DNA of 64,000 bases, taken from Roseburia sp. 1XD42-34. GTDB lineage: Bacteria; Bacillota; Bacilli; Bacillales; Amphibacillaceae. Numbering within the stretch: position 1 is the first letter of the stretch; each line of letters begins with the position of its first letter. Position numbers and translations under genes: made by a program. Below the pieces are notes generated by a model, which was given only the letters and a program-made list of their open reading frames with translations, had not been told where the DNA came from and did no database searches. The stretch covers positions 1 through 64,000 of the forward strand of contig NZ_QWLJ01000015.1 in NCBI RefSeq assembly GCF_009917385.1, in the 5' to 3' direction. This document shows positions 1 to 8,629 of the stretch, piece after piece.

Positions 1-58
1 TTGGTACAAGATATTTTCGCTTGACTTTGAAATAAAAAGTTTATGCAACGCTAGTGAG

Positions 59-227
59 GAAATTATAAAATTTTCCAGCTGTGGATAAACTTACGAAGTT
101 ATTTAGACACGTCCGGCTTAAGCGCCCAGCAACTAGGCGACTTCACAAATCGCCCTCCGATAAGTCATCATCGGTTCGTGGTTAAGAGGAAGGCCGACTA
201 AAAACGGGCGTCCTGCGCCTTTGTTCT
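59..227 (+). repeat. Repeat A copy 1 (internally deleted)
   Basis: This matches the repeat A family from its left end (AAATTATAAAATTTT) through ACGTCCGGC, GCGCCCAGCAACTAGGCGAC and GGCCGACTAAAAACGGGC. It then jumps straight to the right end GCGCCTTTGTTC, so the 3' third found in full copies is missing. An open frame that can be read here on the minus strand is an artefact of the repeat. Repeat B copy 1 follows within about 40 bp. Confidence 0.8.
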
Positions 228-259
228 TATAAACGTAAATAGATACGAAACATTTTCTC

Positions 260-450
260 TGATCACTTATACCGTATATAGGTTGGTGTAAGACACCTAC
301 TTCAGGAATAGGATAATCTATACAGCCACAAGTGTAAGTGGGAGATAACAGCTCCAAAAAGCCCTCTTTCGTAAGCGGCTTAAAGGTCATATCCTCGGGC
401 TACTAACAATCATTGGGGTTCATCCATCCCCCGATGGAAGATTCACTTTA
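260..450 (+). repeat. Repeat B copy 1
   Basis: It starts after CTTAT with ACCGTATATAGG and carries the conserved core GATAATCT, AAGTGTAAGTGGGAGATAACAGC and ACTAACAATC. It ends in a GGGG/CCCC hairpin followed by GATGGAAGATTCACTTTAT. The outer stem (GGTGCTGT/ACAGCACC in better copies) is degraded. Confidence 0.8.
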
Positions 451-763
451 TCTCAAATCTAATCGGTAGTAAGTCCTGCCCATCCATACTACGAGATGAA
501 ATCCAGTATAATTAGATAAGAATCCAACTACCACTTAGATGCCGATAACATCTGCCAAACAAAAAACTATTATAGTGGATGAAAACAATCTGATTAAAAG
601 TGGATTGGCAGATTGTTCTAACATCATCATGTAAACGATGTGTAACACTTTGTTTAATAACAAAGCTGCCAACATGAGTGTTCGAATCTAGAAAATAGGT
701 AAATACGTTATGAAAGCTTCCATCTAAATATGAGGATAGAACTAGTAGAAGGGAACAGATAAA
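451..763. other. Intergenic region, no gene seen
   Basis: No supported gene or RNA. The one visible structure is a widely spaced TCTGCCAA/TTGGCAGA inverted repeat (about 549 and 610). The 3' end carries the ribosome site of ypsA. Confidence 0.5.
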
Positions 764-1318
764 ATGAAAATTATAACGGTAACAGGGTATAAACCAATGG
801 AAATCAATATCTTCAATGAGGAGGATGATCGAATCACATTCATTAAAACAGCGATTAGGAAGCGACTCAAGCCTATGATCGAAGAAGGGCTGGAATGGGT
901 ACTAATTTCTGGACAAATGGGAGTGGAACTGTGGACAGCAGAAGTTGTGTTTGATTTACAAAAGGAATATGATGTTCGGCTAGGTGTTTTTCCGCCATTT
1001 GAGAAGCAAGATAGTCGCTGGCCTGAGCCATTGCAGGAAAAATATCAGGCTATTATTGCGTCTGCAGATTTTTATAAACCTTTATATCAAGGCGATTACC
1101 GTGGGGCCTATCAGTTTAAAGCAAAAAACATGTGGTTAGCTGACAAAAGTGACGCCTGTTTATTATTAGTTGATCAAGAATACCCAGGAAGCACTCGCTT
1201 TTTTTATGAAGTCGTTAAACAGGCGATGCCGGACCATGCGATTTATACCATTACACCGTCAGACCTTGATGATGTAGTCGAAGAAATAAGAATGGCTGAT
1301 CCTGATTACTGGATTTAA
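764..1318 (+). CDS. ypsA: YpsA-family SLOG protein (DUF1273)
   Basis: The 184-residue product has the usual length of YpsA, a Firmicutes protein of the SLOG (DprA/LOG-like) nucleotide-binding superfamily. YpsA has been linked to cell division together with GpsB. The N-terminal MKIITVTGYKP and the central SGQMGVELW (residues 49-57) fit the family's Rossmann-like core. The ATG has an AGAAGGGAA ribosome site. In B. subtilis ypsA lies near gpsB; here it stands alone, next to a decayed gene and repeats, so the locus has been rearranged. Membership is clear; ligand and biochemical role are not known from sequence. Confidence 0.9.
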   Translation: MKIITVTGYKPMEINIFNEEDDRITFIKTAIRKRLKPMIEEGLEWVLISGQMGVELWTAEVVFDLQKEYDVRLGVFPPFEKQDSRWPEPLQEKYQAIIASADFYKPLYQGDYRGAYQFKAKNMWLADKSDACLLLVDQEYPGSTRFFYEVVKQAMPDHAIYTITPSDLDDVVEEIRMADPDYWI

Positions 1319-1326
1319 GTGGAAAT

Positions 1327-1364
1327 TCGCCGAAGGTCACAAGTAGGTTGCTCGAAGTTCACAA
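1327..1364 (+). repeat. Direct repeat, left of NERD pseudogene
   Basis: A 38-bp segment beginning TCGCCGAAGGTCACAAG is repeated exactly at 2467-2504. The two copies bracket the broken NERD gene, 1,140 bp apart. The segment is itself two diverged units of about 21 bp built on the motif CGAAGKTCACAA. Confidence 0.85.
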
Positions 1365-1467
1365 ATTAAGCAGGCAGAAGATGGACTAACCCAGCTTGCA
1401 GGTTTTTAGTATTATGTAGCGAATATAATGAATAACTACTTTAAATTAAAGGAAAGGAAGTACTGCC

Positions 1468-2380
1468 TTGATTATTAAACCTTTACAAGCATTAGCACGA
1501 AGGCTTTCGCCGATCCACACTTTAAAAGACACTATAACCAGTAGAGTAAAACGGCTACGAGCAGGTTATATAGGTGAAGCTTCTTTGGAGTATCCTCGTA
1601 TCCCCTTCCATTTTTACCCCAGCAAACATTTCTCATTTTTTACAATGTCCGTCTAAAGGAGGAATGATTATTTTCAAATAGATCCACTTATTGTCTCAAT
1701 AACTTTATCTTAACAGTAGAAGTGAGATATATTAAAGACCATGTCATCTTTGACGAGATGGGACAAGCTATCCGCATTTCCGATCATAAAAAAAGCATTT
1801 ACGTATCCGATGTATCAGATAAACCTACAGCATACAAGATTTCTTCGTTGGCTGTGGCAATATAATTTTCACCAACCCCCCTTGGAATTGGTTGACTACA
1901 CGAATCCCAACATCATCTTAAAAAATCTTACAAAGAATAAAAAATTTCAGATCTTATTATTCATAAAGAGAAATTCCTCGAAAAACTGAAGCTATTTCAA
2001 GAGAAATTTACAAAATACTGTCTGCAGAAGAGATAGTTCAGTTATCTTTTCTCTTCATATCCTCCCATATCACGAAAAAAATAAATGTTTTGAAGAAGTA
2101 CGCATTAAAAGAACAAGAATTAATGCGGGGGTACTCTGTCTAAAATGTCATGCAGGAAAAATGTATTTTCATTATGGATCATGGTGTTGCTAACAGTTGT
2201 TATGATCCATCCAAAATTGCTCATTGATATGCGTTTTCGGACTATGCTTTATTAATGGAACCTTATATTAATAATCGCCAACCACGAGAATTTGTTGACA
2301 TTTCATTCCCATACATGATGAAAAGACTGTTTAAGAAAGAAAATTTGCAGTCAGTCGGAAGTACAAGTGGCAGAAAATAA
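1468..2380 (+). pseudogene. Degraded NERD-domain (nuclease-related) protein gene
   Basis: The TTG-started head (MIIKPLQALARRL, then RAGYIGEASLEY) resembles Bacillus NERD proteins, whose heads read RAGYxGExSLDY. In other frames downstream come FQIDPLIVS and a stretch like YIKDHVIFDEMGQAIRI, equivalent to the family's FQIDTLLLS and EVKN segments. The C-terminal zinc-ribbon-like GVLCLKCHAGKMYFHYG follows, then YALLMEPYINNRQPREFVDI. At least four frameshifts or stops break it. NERD proteins are presumed nucleases, but this copy cannot make a full product. It is bracketed by exact direct repeats. The identification rests on recalled family motifs. Confidence 0.75.
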
Positions 2381-2420
2381 ATTAGAGATTATGAGAACTT
2401 AATTTCTTGGTGAAATATAT

Positions 2421-2504
2421 AAATTCACCGAAGTTCACAAGCAATTCACCGGAAGTCACAGTGAAATCGCCGAAGGTCACAAGTAGGTTGCTCGAAGTTC
2501 ACAA
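2421..2504 (+). repeat. Four tandem 21-bp units
   Basis: Four consecutive, diverged 21-bp units: AATTCACCGAAGTTCACAAGC, AATTCACCGGAAGTCACAGTG, AAATCGCCGAAGGTCACAAGT and AGGTTGCTCGAAGTTCACAA. The last two form the direct repeat also found at 1327-1364. A related single unit occurs near 44689 (AAATCGCTGAAGTTCACAA). Confidence 0.8.
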
Positions 2505-2650
2505 TTTAAACTGGAAAGGAAAAAATAGTAGCTGCTTGCAATTCTTTCCTAGGTGTGACTTTCATCATTATTACTAAGAAAGCATATTCTTAAATAGACA
2601 GAAACTGCTAGTTAAGCTGGCTTTAAAATGGAAAGGAGAGGTTGCTTTAT

Positions 2651-3316
2651 ATGTATACGTATCCGAATTACTATCAAACTCCTGCAAGGACAGAAGTAAC
2701 CCCAAATAGAATAATTAGAGTCTATGGGATGGGGAAAGTAGCTGTGGAACCGAACATCGTTTCCATTCAATTAGGAGTATTAACAGAAAATCAGTCCTTG
2801 CTTTTGGCGCAGCAAGAAAATGCTCGTTTAATGAATCAAGTGATGCAAGCTCTGCTAGAATTAGGTGTTTCCCAAAAAGATATTCAAACATCTGTATATA
2901 ATGTCAGACCGATTTCTGATTTTAAGGATGGAGAGCCTGTTAACCAAAGATACCAGATTGTCAATACTGTTCAAGTTACAATTACAGGTTTTGATCAAAT
3001 TGGCACAATTATTGATCGAGCTGTTCAAGAAGGAGTGAACCGTGTTTTTTCGATTCAATTTTCAACCGATCAGCAAGAAACAATCTACGATCAAGCTTTG
3101 CAAAATGCTTTGGAAAACGGAGCTCGAAAAGCCCATACTATTGCTCGAAAATTCCACCTACCTCTAGATCCAACTCCATTTGAGGTTATCGAGCAAACAG
3201 CTCAACCACTGCTAGCTCATAAAGCTTTTTCGACTTCTGTAGAAAATTTAACGACACCTGTTCAATCAGGTCAAATTGAAATAGTAGCAACCGTTGAGTT
3301 GGTATATAAGTATTGA
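2651..3316 (+). CDS. SIMPL domain (DUF541) protein
   Basis: This 221-residue protein has the SIMPL/DUF541 layout: RIIRVYGMGKVAVEPNIVSIQLGV near the start, QENARLMNQVMQALLELGVSQKDIQT in the middle, and a C-terminal IEIVATVELVYKY strand. Members form ring-like oligomers and many are secreted or periplasmic; this one has no signal peptide. The ATG at 2651 is preferred to the TTG at 2642 because the AAAGGAGAGG ribosome site ends right at that TTG. It appears to be a single-gene unit. Family assignment is firm; function is unknown. Confidence 0.85.
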   Translation: MYTYPNYYQTPARTEVTPNRIIRVYGMGKVAVEPNIVSIQLGVLTENQSLLLAQQENARLMNQVMQALLELGVSQKDIQTSVYNVRPISDFKDGEPVNQRYQIVNTVQVTITGFDQIGTIIDRAVQEGVNRVFSIQFSTDQQETIYDQALQNALENGARKAHTIARKFHLPLDPTPFEVIEQTAQPLLAHKAFSTSVENLTTPVQSGQIEIVATVELVYKY

Positions 3317-3566
3317 ACTACTGCTAAACGATTACGATATATAAGCCAATGAATAACAGCATGTAAAAATATCGGCTGTGAATCAATTGAATTTTTAACA
3401 GCTCGTTGGTTGTAAAACATTTTTGTGTTAAACACGAAATCAATTATCCGCATCTTTTCTTCCGATAGGGTGAGATCATAAAAAGAAATTCCTATAATTG
3501 CAGGGTATTTTACGAATTTGTCGAATAGTATTATAGAAATAAATGACGGAAAAGGGGGAAAGTAGG

Positions 3567-3935
3567 TTGAATAAGGATTCTAAAAAAGAATATGAGGTTG
3601 ATGAGCGTATTCAATACAATGACCCGATTAGCGAGATGGTAAAAAGAGCAGAAAAGGAAGGGCATTTCGATCGTTTACCTGGAAAAGGAAAACCACTTAA
3701 ATTAGCTAACAATTATTTTAATCCAGAAGAAAAACAGCTGTATAAGACAATGAAGGATAATCATGTACTACCGAGGTGGATTGAATTAGCGAATGAAATT
3801 GACGCATTGAAAGAAGAAATAGCTGTTCTAGATGGGAAACAAAGGAAAGAAAAGATGAAGTTTACTAACAAAAAAATAAAACAGTACAATCGCCTATGCC
3901 CGCCTTCTTTACAGCGCAATAAAATATACGACTAG
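3567..3935 (+). CDS. DUF1992 (DnaJC28-like) protein
   Basis: The product is about 122 residues with the DUF1992 signature DPISEMVKRAEKEGHFDRLPGKGKPLKL. This domain is shared with eukaryotic DNAJC28, but the bacterial form lacks a J domain. A TTG start at 3567 follows AAAGGGGGAA at good spacing; the upstream in-frame ATG at 3543 has no ribosome site. The C-terminal half is highly charged and probably helical. The following acetyltransferase gene starts 15 bp later, so the two are probably co-transcribed. Molecular role is unknown. Confidence 0.85.
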   Translation: MNKDSKKEYEVDERIQYNDPISEMVKRAEKEGHFDRLPGKGKPLKLANNYFNPEEKQLYKTMKDNHVLPRWIELANEIDALKEEIAVLDGKQRKEKMKFTNKKIKQYNRLCPPSLQRNKIYD

Positions 3936-3950
3936 GGGGAGGAAGGTCAC

Positions 3951-4448
3951 ATGAAATTGAATATACGTCAGATGGAAGAAAAAGATATAGAAGCTGTGCA
4001 AGAAGTAGCAACAACGAGTTGGCATACAACGTATCAAGGAATAATTCCAATAGAAATTCAAGATGCATTTTTAGCAGGTGCATATAGTAAAAAGATGTTA
4101 ATCAGGCGTTTAAAAGGATCTCACTTTTTTATTGCTGTGGTAGACGGGAAAGTAATTGGCTTTGCTAACTATGCACCTGTCACCGATAAAGGGACAATGG
4201 AATTGGCAGCTATTTATGTACTTCCGGCTTATCAGGGGGGAGGGATAGGGTCAGCTTTGTTAGAAGCTGGTAGAGTTATAAGCGAGGGCGCAGAGATTAT
4301 TATCCATGTCGAGAAAGAGAATACGATTGGCAGACGTTTTTATGAAAGGAAAGGTTTTAAAGCATTAGAAGAATTCACAGAAAATTTTTCTGGGCATTTT
4401 TTGCAAACGATTCGCATGGTGCTTTATCCGCATAAAGTGCAAAGCTGA
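3951..4448 (+). CDS. GNAT family N-acetyltransferase
   Basis: A 165-residue single-domain GNAT protein. The acetyl-CoA pyrophosphate loop is QGGGIG (residues 95-100), following the beta-4 strand MELAAIYVLPAY. The ATG is preceded by GGGGGAGG. It closely resembles the GNAT at 4931 (shared SWxxTYxGI near residues 23-31), so the two are probably paralogues separated by a broken cupin gene. Substrate cannot be told from sequence; family members modify polyamines, amino acids or drugs. Confidence 0.9.
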   Translation: MKLNIRQMEEKDIEAVQEVATTSWHTTYQGIIPIEIQDAFLAGAYSKKMLIRRLKGSHFFIAVVDGKVIGFANYAPVTDKGTMELAAIYVLPAYQGGGIGSALLEAGRVISEGAEIIIHVEKENTIGRRFYERKGFKALEEFTENFSGHFLQTIRMVLYPHKVQS

Positions 4449-4509
4449 GTCACTGCTTCCATACAGGTATACGTGCAATTGGAGAGCTGTTAAGGGTGGA
4501 AAAAACCAG

Positions 4510-4909
4510 ATGAGAATGTATCGTTTTTTCACAGACTATAGAATACAACTCACAAGGTCAATTAAAATCAATCAAAACAATTGAAGATTACGCCGATATT
4601 ACAGCTTTTGTAAAGCTTCACTTCAAATGAGCTGTATGTATATTGAATTAGGGTATAAATGGTGAACATCCTGCTTCAACGGATCAGTTGTTTTTAGTGT
4701 TTGTAGGAAAAGGTGAAGGAAAAGGAAACCATCAGCATTCGTCGCTCCAGTCGCTACGTTGCTAACCGGTCGCTCTGGGCCTTTGGTCGCGACAAGGAGA
4801 ACACGATGTAACACGATCGGAACAAGGTTTAACTGCCATTGTCATGGAAGCAGAGATTCCAAATCTACCTTACTATATACGTGCAGAGGAAATGAGAAAA
4901 CTAAAATAG
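4510..4909 (+). pseudogene. Broken cupin-domain gene interrupted by a repeat A fragment
   Basis: Reading across frames gives MRMYRF, IEDYADITAF, SCMYIELG, then GEHPASTDQLFLVFVGKGEG. After foreign DNA at 4733-4790 the reading resumes with EQGLTAIVMEAEIPNLPYYI and ends at TAG 4907-4909. This is the usual order of small cupin proteins: metal-binding GxHPAxxxQLFxVxxGxG, then a C-terminal TAIVxEGE strand. There are frameshifts and stops as well as the insertion. The gene is dead, and the residues replaced by the insertion would carry the second cupin motif. Confidence 0.75.
4733..4790 (+). repeat. Repeat A 3'-end fragment inside the cupin pseudogene
   Basis: TCGCTCCAGTCGCTACGTTG followed by CTAACCGGTCGCTCTGGGCCTTTG matches the last ~55 bp of repeat A. 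It sits between the two halves of the cupin reading frame. Confidence 0.75.
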
Positions 4910-4930
4910 AACAAGAAAGGTGGAGATCTG

Positions 4931-5437
4931 TTGAAAGTACGAAAGGCGAATATAGATGATGCTGCTTCCATAGCCAAAGTGCATGTGGATAGCTGGAAAT
5001 CAACCTACGTAGGGATTTTACCTGAGGCATTTTTACAAACGTTAACGTATGAGCCAAAAAGGTGGCAGGAAAATATAAGGAAACAAACTATCTATATAGC
5101 TGAAGATCAGAGTGGCCACATAGTTGGTTTTGCTTTCGGCGGCAAAGAAAGGACAGGGAATTATCCAGATTATAAGGGAGAACTCTATGCGATTTATCTG
5201 TTAGAGGAGCATCAAGGAAATGGCATTGGAAAAAAGCTATTTCAAACAGTAGTGAAGCAGCTTCATCAAGAGAGAATTAACTCGATGGTGGTGAGCGTAT
5301 TGGCTGAGAACAAGGCAGCGTATTTCTACGAAGCGATGGGAGGAAAATTAATCCATCGTACACAGTTGAATATTGGCGGTCATGAATTACCGACGCTTGT
5401 ATACGGGTGGAAGAATTTAGCGTTTTATCCCGTATAG
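4931..5437 (+). CDS. GNAT family N-acetyltransferase
   Basis: A 168-residue GNAT protein with QGNGIG (95-100) as the acetyl-CoA loop after ELYAIYLLEEH. It starts at TTG 4931, with AGGTGGAG eight bases upstream. It is closely similar to the GNAT at 3951. The last codons and the TAG stop lie in the left edge of repeat B copy 2 (TTTTATCCCGTATAGG), so the original C-terminus was probably replaced when the repeat inserted. Substrate is unknown. Confidence 0.9.
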   Translation: MKVRKANIDDAASIAKVHVDSWKSTYVGILPEAFLQTLTYEPKRWQENIRKQTIYIAEDQSGHIVGFAFGGKERTGNYPDYKGELYAIYLLEEHQGNGIGKKLFQTVVKQLHQERINSMVVSVLAENKAAYFYEAMGGKLIHRTQLNIGGHELPTLVYGWKNLAFYPV

Positions 5438-5610
5438 GTGCCGTAAGACTCCCGCTTTAGAAGTTGGAGAATCTGTACTGCAACCAAGTCTAAGTTTGAA
5501 GATAACAGCACCTACATACCGATTCATTCAGAGGCCTTGAGGTCATCCTCTTGCGTGCTAATAATCAGTGGGGATGAATGAAAATTTTCACTGGTTGAAT
5601 AGTCACTTTA
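5424..5610 (+). repeat. Repeat B copy 2
   Basis: It has the left edge TTTTATCCCGTATAGG, the outer stem GGTGCCGT/ACAGCACC, AAGACTCCCGCTTTAGAAGT, AATAATCAGTGGGG and a right edge ending TCACTTTATTTTA. It overlaps the end of the upstream acetyltransferase gene and supplies its stop codon. Confidence 0.85.
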
Positions 5611-5857
5611 TTTTATTTGGAGGAGTAAGCTTCTTTTTAGAATCGACAGTAACCTTTAATGTACTTCATTTGGTTATATGTGTATATACCCGTGGTGTTT
5701 GTGAATACCGCTCTAGTTAACAGATAAGGGAAATCGTCCGTCCCCAACATGAATTTAAAATAAAAACGATGTAATCATTACCCATGCAACATACATTGCA
5801 ATGCAATAAATGCTTGCAGTAAACATTCAAAACAATTTATTGAAAGGTAAGAACAGT
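5611..5857. other. Intergenic region
   Basis: Non-coding between repeat B copy 2 and the kinase gene. Nothing beyond the ribosome site GAAAGGTAA (5842-5850) is supported. Confidence 0.4.
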
Positions 5858-6787
5858 ATGCATGCTATTAAAATTCTTGAACAATTTCATATTTCAGTAT
5901 CAAAAGAGCCTGTAAGTATATATCCTTATTCTCCTGTTTATCACGTCCTTTATGAAGGCAAGGAAGTCATTGTTAAGAAAACCCAAAAACCGCTTGGACG
6001 AGCGCGTACATTAGCAGCATATACGCAGTTTTTGCAAGAAAATGATGTCTCCGTTGTTACACCAATAAAAATGGACGTAGACAATCCACAAGCAATTGGT
6101 CAAGACTGTTATGTCGTATACCCATTTATAAAAGGAGAAAAGTACCGTGCGTCAAACGAGCAAATATATACTGCTGGAGCTTTATTAGGGAACATTCACG
6201 CGCTATCGCCTGCAAAAGGTCAATATCTGCTTTCATCATATAATGTGTATGATTTTACTCATGAGGAGGTAGAAGAGAGCGTAGGAGCCATTGCAACGCA
6301 CGCACAAACCAATCATGTTTCTCTAAAAATAGCAGTACTAAAAGAAAAGTTACTATCCTGTGTGTCCATGCAAACAGAACTGCAACAGCTCTCATTACCT
6401 CACGTATTAACTCCGCATGATTATAAAGCGAATAATTTAGTATATACACCTGAACCTTACTTGATAGATCTGGACAATGCTGCAAGGGTTCCGCGTATCT
6501 TTGATTTAGCTTTAGCATTACTACTATTTCATAATGAAATGAATACAGCACCTGATATTGTTTTTACTGTAGAGCAATGGAATGCTTTCTTAGCTGGTTA
6601 TTATAATTATGTCCAACTGACTGATTTGGAAAAAGAATCATGGGATATAGCATTAAAGCATGTGTTTTTAGATGAAGTAATGTGGCTCATGGCAGAGGTT
6701 CTTGAAGACTGGGAAAAGAAATCGCAGCGAAAGCTTTTTTCAAGTGTGGTGGATTTGTTTTTAGAAAGTAAATCTTATCAACTTTAA
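5858..6787 (+). CDS. APH-fold phosphotransferase (aminoglycoside/choline kinase-like)
   Basis: A 309-residue kinase-fold protein. The catalytic loop HDYKANNL (about 187-194) has the APH-type HxDxxxxN-like arrangement, and LIDLDN (about 202-207) supplies the metal-binding aspartate. The N-lobe EVIVKKTQ carries the likely ATP-binding lysine. The ATG at 5858 has GAAAGGTAA eight bases upstream; an in-frame ATG at 5810 lacks a site. Relatives include the spore-associated CotS/YutH-type and choline/homoserine kinases. Substrate is not determined, and nothing in the context shows it to be a resistance gene. Confidence 0.8.
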   Translation: MHAIKILEQFHISVSKEPVSIYPYSPVYHVLYEGKEVIVKKTQKPLGRARTLAAYTQFLQENDVSVVTPIKMDVDNPQAIGQDCYVVYPFIKGEKYRASNEQIYTAGALLGNIHALSPAKGQYLLSSYNVYDFTHEEVEESVGAIATHAQTNHVSLKIAVLKEKLLSCVSMQTELQQLSLPHVLTPHDYKANNLVYTPEPYLIDLDNAARVPRIFDLALALLLFHNEMNTAPDIVFTVEQWNAFLAGYYNYVQLTDLEKESWDIALKHVFLDEVMWLMAEVLEDWEKKSQRKLFSSVVDLFLESKSYQL

Positions 6788-7538
6788 CCATCTAGCGAGG
6801 AGAAGTAGTTGGGGGGAGACGGCCCAAACCATTATCTATTTGCATGGTACTTGGCATAATTAGCGGGTTACTAAAAAAATAAAATAGTGCGGAAAAGCCA
6901 AAACTTTCGACGTATAAAACATTTTTAACTGATACATTACAGGTGTTTATAGGGTCTCACATTAGATATAATGAGATTTATGATATTACTATTATCCGCA
7001 TAGTGAATAAGTAGAACGTGTTAGAGAACTGATCGCTACTATTCCAGATGATGAACTAGATTAACCTGTAGAAATGTATTCAAACAAAGTCTGAGAAAAA
7101 CAAACAAATGGTTGTCGGCAATTATGCTCGAGTCTCGACAAACGAAGCTAGAATCAGAAGTCCATATGAACGATAGTAAAAATGCTAATTCTACTAAGGC
7201 AGAGGATTCAGAGTCCATATAACTGTAGCGGTGATGTGGAGCAAGTGGTTGTTTCATTTATATAGTAACCAAAACCATGCAGGATTATAAGATATCATCG
7301 AAATGGAAGAAGACTAACAAATAGCACCGATGATGAAAATGTAATGATCGTATCTGTAGAAATTAATTAACTTGAACTCATACATAATCTCGTCGTATGA
7401 ATCGGAAAGGAAACCCTATGAATGGCGAGATAGAAGTCCTGTCTAGCAGAACTTAGTTTCCAACCTACTGGCTAAGAAGATGATTGTATAGTGATATTCA
7501 CTTAAGAAGAAACTTTAAGGAAAATCCTATTTTTAAAA
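6788..7538. other. Long region without an intact gene
   Basis: About 750 bp with no open frame that has a ribosome site and family similarity. Short readable stretches remain on the + strand, such as RELIATIPDDELD near 7023-7062 and MLESRQTKLESEVHMNDSK near 7130-7185. They suggest decayed coding sequence, but none could be assigned. Confidence 0.4.
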
Positions 7539-7806
7539 GATAAGAAAGCATAAAAATTTTGGCTTTGGGATACCGATATAACGGAATAGCCACGTCCGGA
7601 TTAAGCGCCCAGCAACGATGCGACTTAACGAAATTGCCCTACGATAAAGTCATCATCGGTTCGTTACAAAGAGGAGGGCCGACTAAAAACGGGCTTGCCG
7701 CTCAGGCGTCGGCATACTCCTGTTGCAGGAGCATGATTCCTAAAACTTTAGTTGATTCGCTCCAGTCGCTACGTTGCTAAACGGGCGCCCCGCCCCGCGC
7801 CTTTAT
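7539..7806 (+). repeat. Repeat A copy 2 (full length)
   Basis: A full copy: left end GATAAGAAAGCATAAAA, CACGTCCGG, GCGCCCAGCAAC, GCCGAC paired with GTCGGC, the CTCCTGTTGCAGGAG hairpin, GTCGCTACGTTGCTAAACGG, and right end GCGCCTTTA. It ends inside the stop codon of the minus-strand AhpD-like gene. Confidence 0.9.
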
Positions 7807-8159
7807 CCAGTGGCTAGCTCTGCGATGCATTCTTGGACAAGCGTTACTGCTTGACTCATGGACGCACCACCACCAAATGCTGCTGTAACAGCAGTTGTTT
7901 CTAATATTTCTTGTTTTGTACAGCCTTGATCTAAACAACCCTTCGTGTGATAAATGATGCAATATTCGTCCTGAGCATGAAGGCTAATTCCTAAGGCAAT
8001 TAGTTGTTTTGCTTTAGCAGAAAGTTCACCTGCTTGAAAGCATGCTTCTGTGAAATCGTTATACTTATCTGTAAATGCGGGCATTTGCTTTGCAAAGTTG
8101 TCTACACCTTTTTTATACGCCAATAATGTTTGTTCTATAGAGCTCTTGGATGCTCCCAT
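7803..8159 (-). CDS. Carboxymuconolactone decarboxylase (AhpD-like) family protein
   Basis: A 118-residue protein of the CMD/AhpD fold. AQDEYCIIYHTKG contains the family's active-site pattern (E65, C67, H71), preceded by LSAKAKQLIALGISL and followed by GGGASMSQA. Members are peroxidase or redox proteins that often act on hydroperoxides. The ATG complementary to 8157-8159 has AAAAGGAGT upstream and is preferred to the longer in-frame start. The stop codon lies in the right end of repeat A copy 2, so the C-terminus may have been trimmed or extended by that insertion. Confidence 0.85.
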   Translation of the reverse strand: MGASKSSIEQTLLAYKKGVDNFAKQMPAFTDKYNDFTEACFQAGELSAKAKQLIALGISLHAQDEYCIIYHTKGCLDQGCTKQEILETTAVTAAFGGGASMSQAVTLVQECIAELATG

Positions 8160-8629
8160 GAATTCCACTCCTTTTCCGGAAATTATAGTGTTAGTTTGAC
8201 CAAAAATAACTAGACTAAACAATGCAAGAATAAAACAGTTACATTTGAAATCGTAGTACTTGTTTTAAAAAAAACGAAAAAGGGAAAGAATTTAAACAGT
8301 TAATCGCATAATCGCACGTAGCTTTACATTGTTCTTATTTCACTAGCTAAGGCTGCAGTTTTCAGGGGGATGAGGAAAGCCCCTCTGGTGGAAAATTCAC
8401 GTTATGGCGAGCTTGTAAATCCTTGCCTTTAATAGGTAGAGAATTTGGAGCACAGAATTAAAACATAAACGCTATCCTTTCGATGCTTAAAAATAAACTT
8501 GCTATTTGAAAGTTAAGTATCTCTCGCTTTCATGCAGATAGAAGAATTGGATTGGAAACGCCATTAGAACAAGGGGTCACTTTAATTCAAATGTGCGATA
8601 AACTAGAGATGCGAATTGGAGGAATTTCT
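8160..8629. other. Intergenic region with a repeat B relic
   Basis: No gene of recognisable family. It holds the upstream region of the AhpD-like gene, a short repeat B 3'-end relic at 8357-8406, and the leader of the small gene at 8630. Confidence 0.5.
8357..8406 (+). repeat. Repeat B 3'-end relic
   Basis: A CAGGGG/CCCCTCTG hairpin followed by GTGGAAAATTCACGTTAT matches the terminal hairpin and right edge of repeat B. The rest of the element is absent. Confidence 0.5.

Noticed and set aside
133..390. Open frame on the minus strand, 85 residues
   Set aside because: It lies wholly inside repeats A and B copy 1 and reads through their conserved RNA-like segments. Equivalent frames occur in other copies. 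No ribosome site.
549..617. TCTGCCAA/TTGGCAGA inverted repeat as an insertion-sequence end
   Set aside because: Eight base pairs across a 50-bp gap with no gene or target duplication is not enough evidence.
7108..7150. YARVST-like peptide as a serine recombinase gene
   Set aside because: Only about 15 residues match, stops flank it on both sides, and a competing frame in the same DNA is longer.
7559..7780. Open frame across repeat A copy 2, and similar ones at 12013-12300, 14172-14435 and 29261-29452
   Set aside because: These frames are by-products of the repeat sequence. They differ in phase and strand among copies and have no ribosome site.
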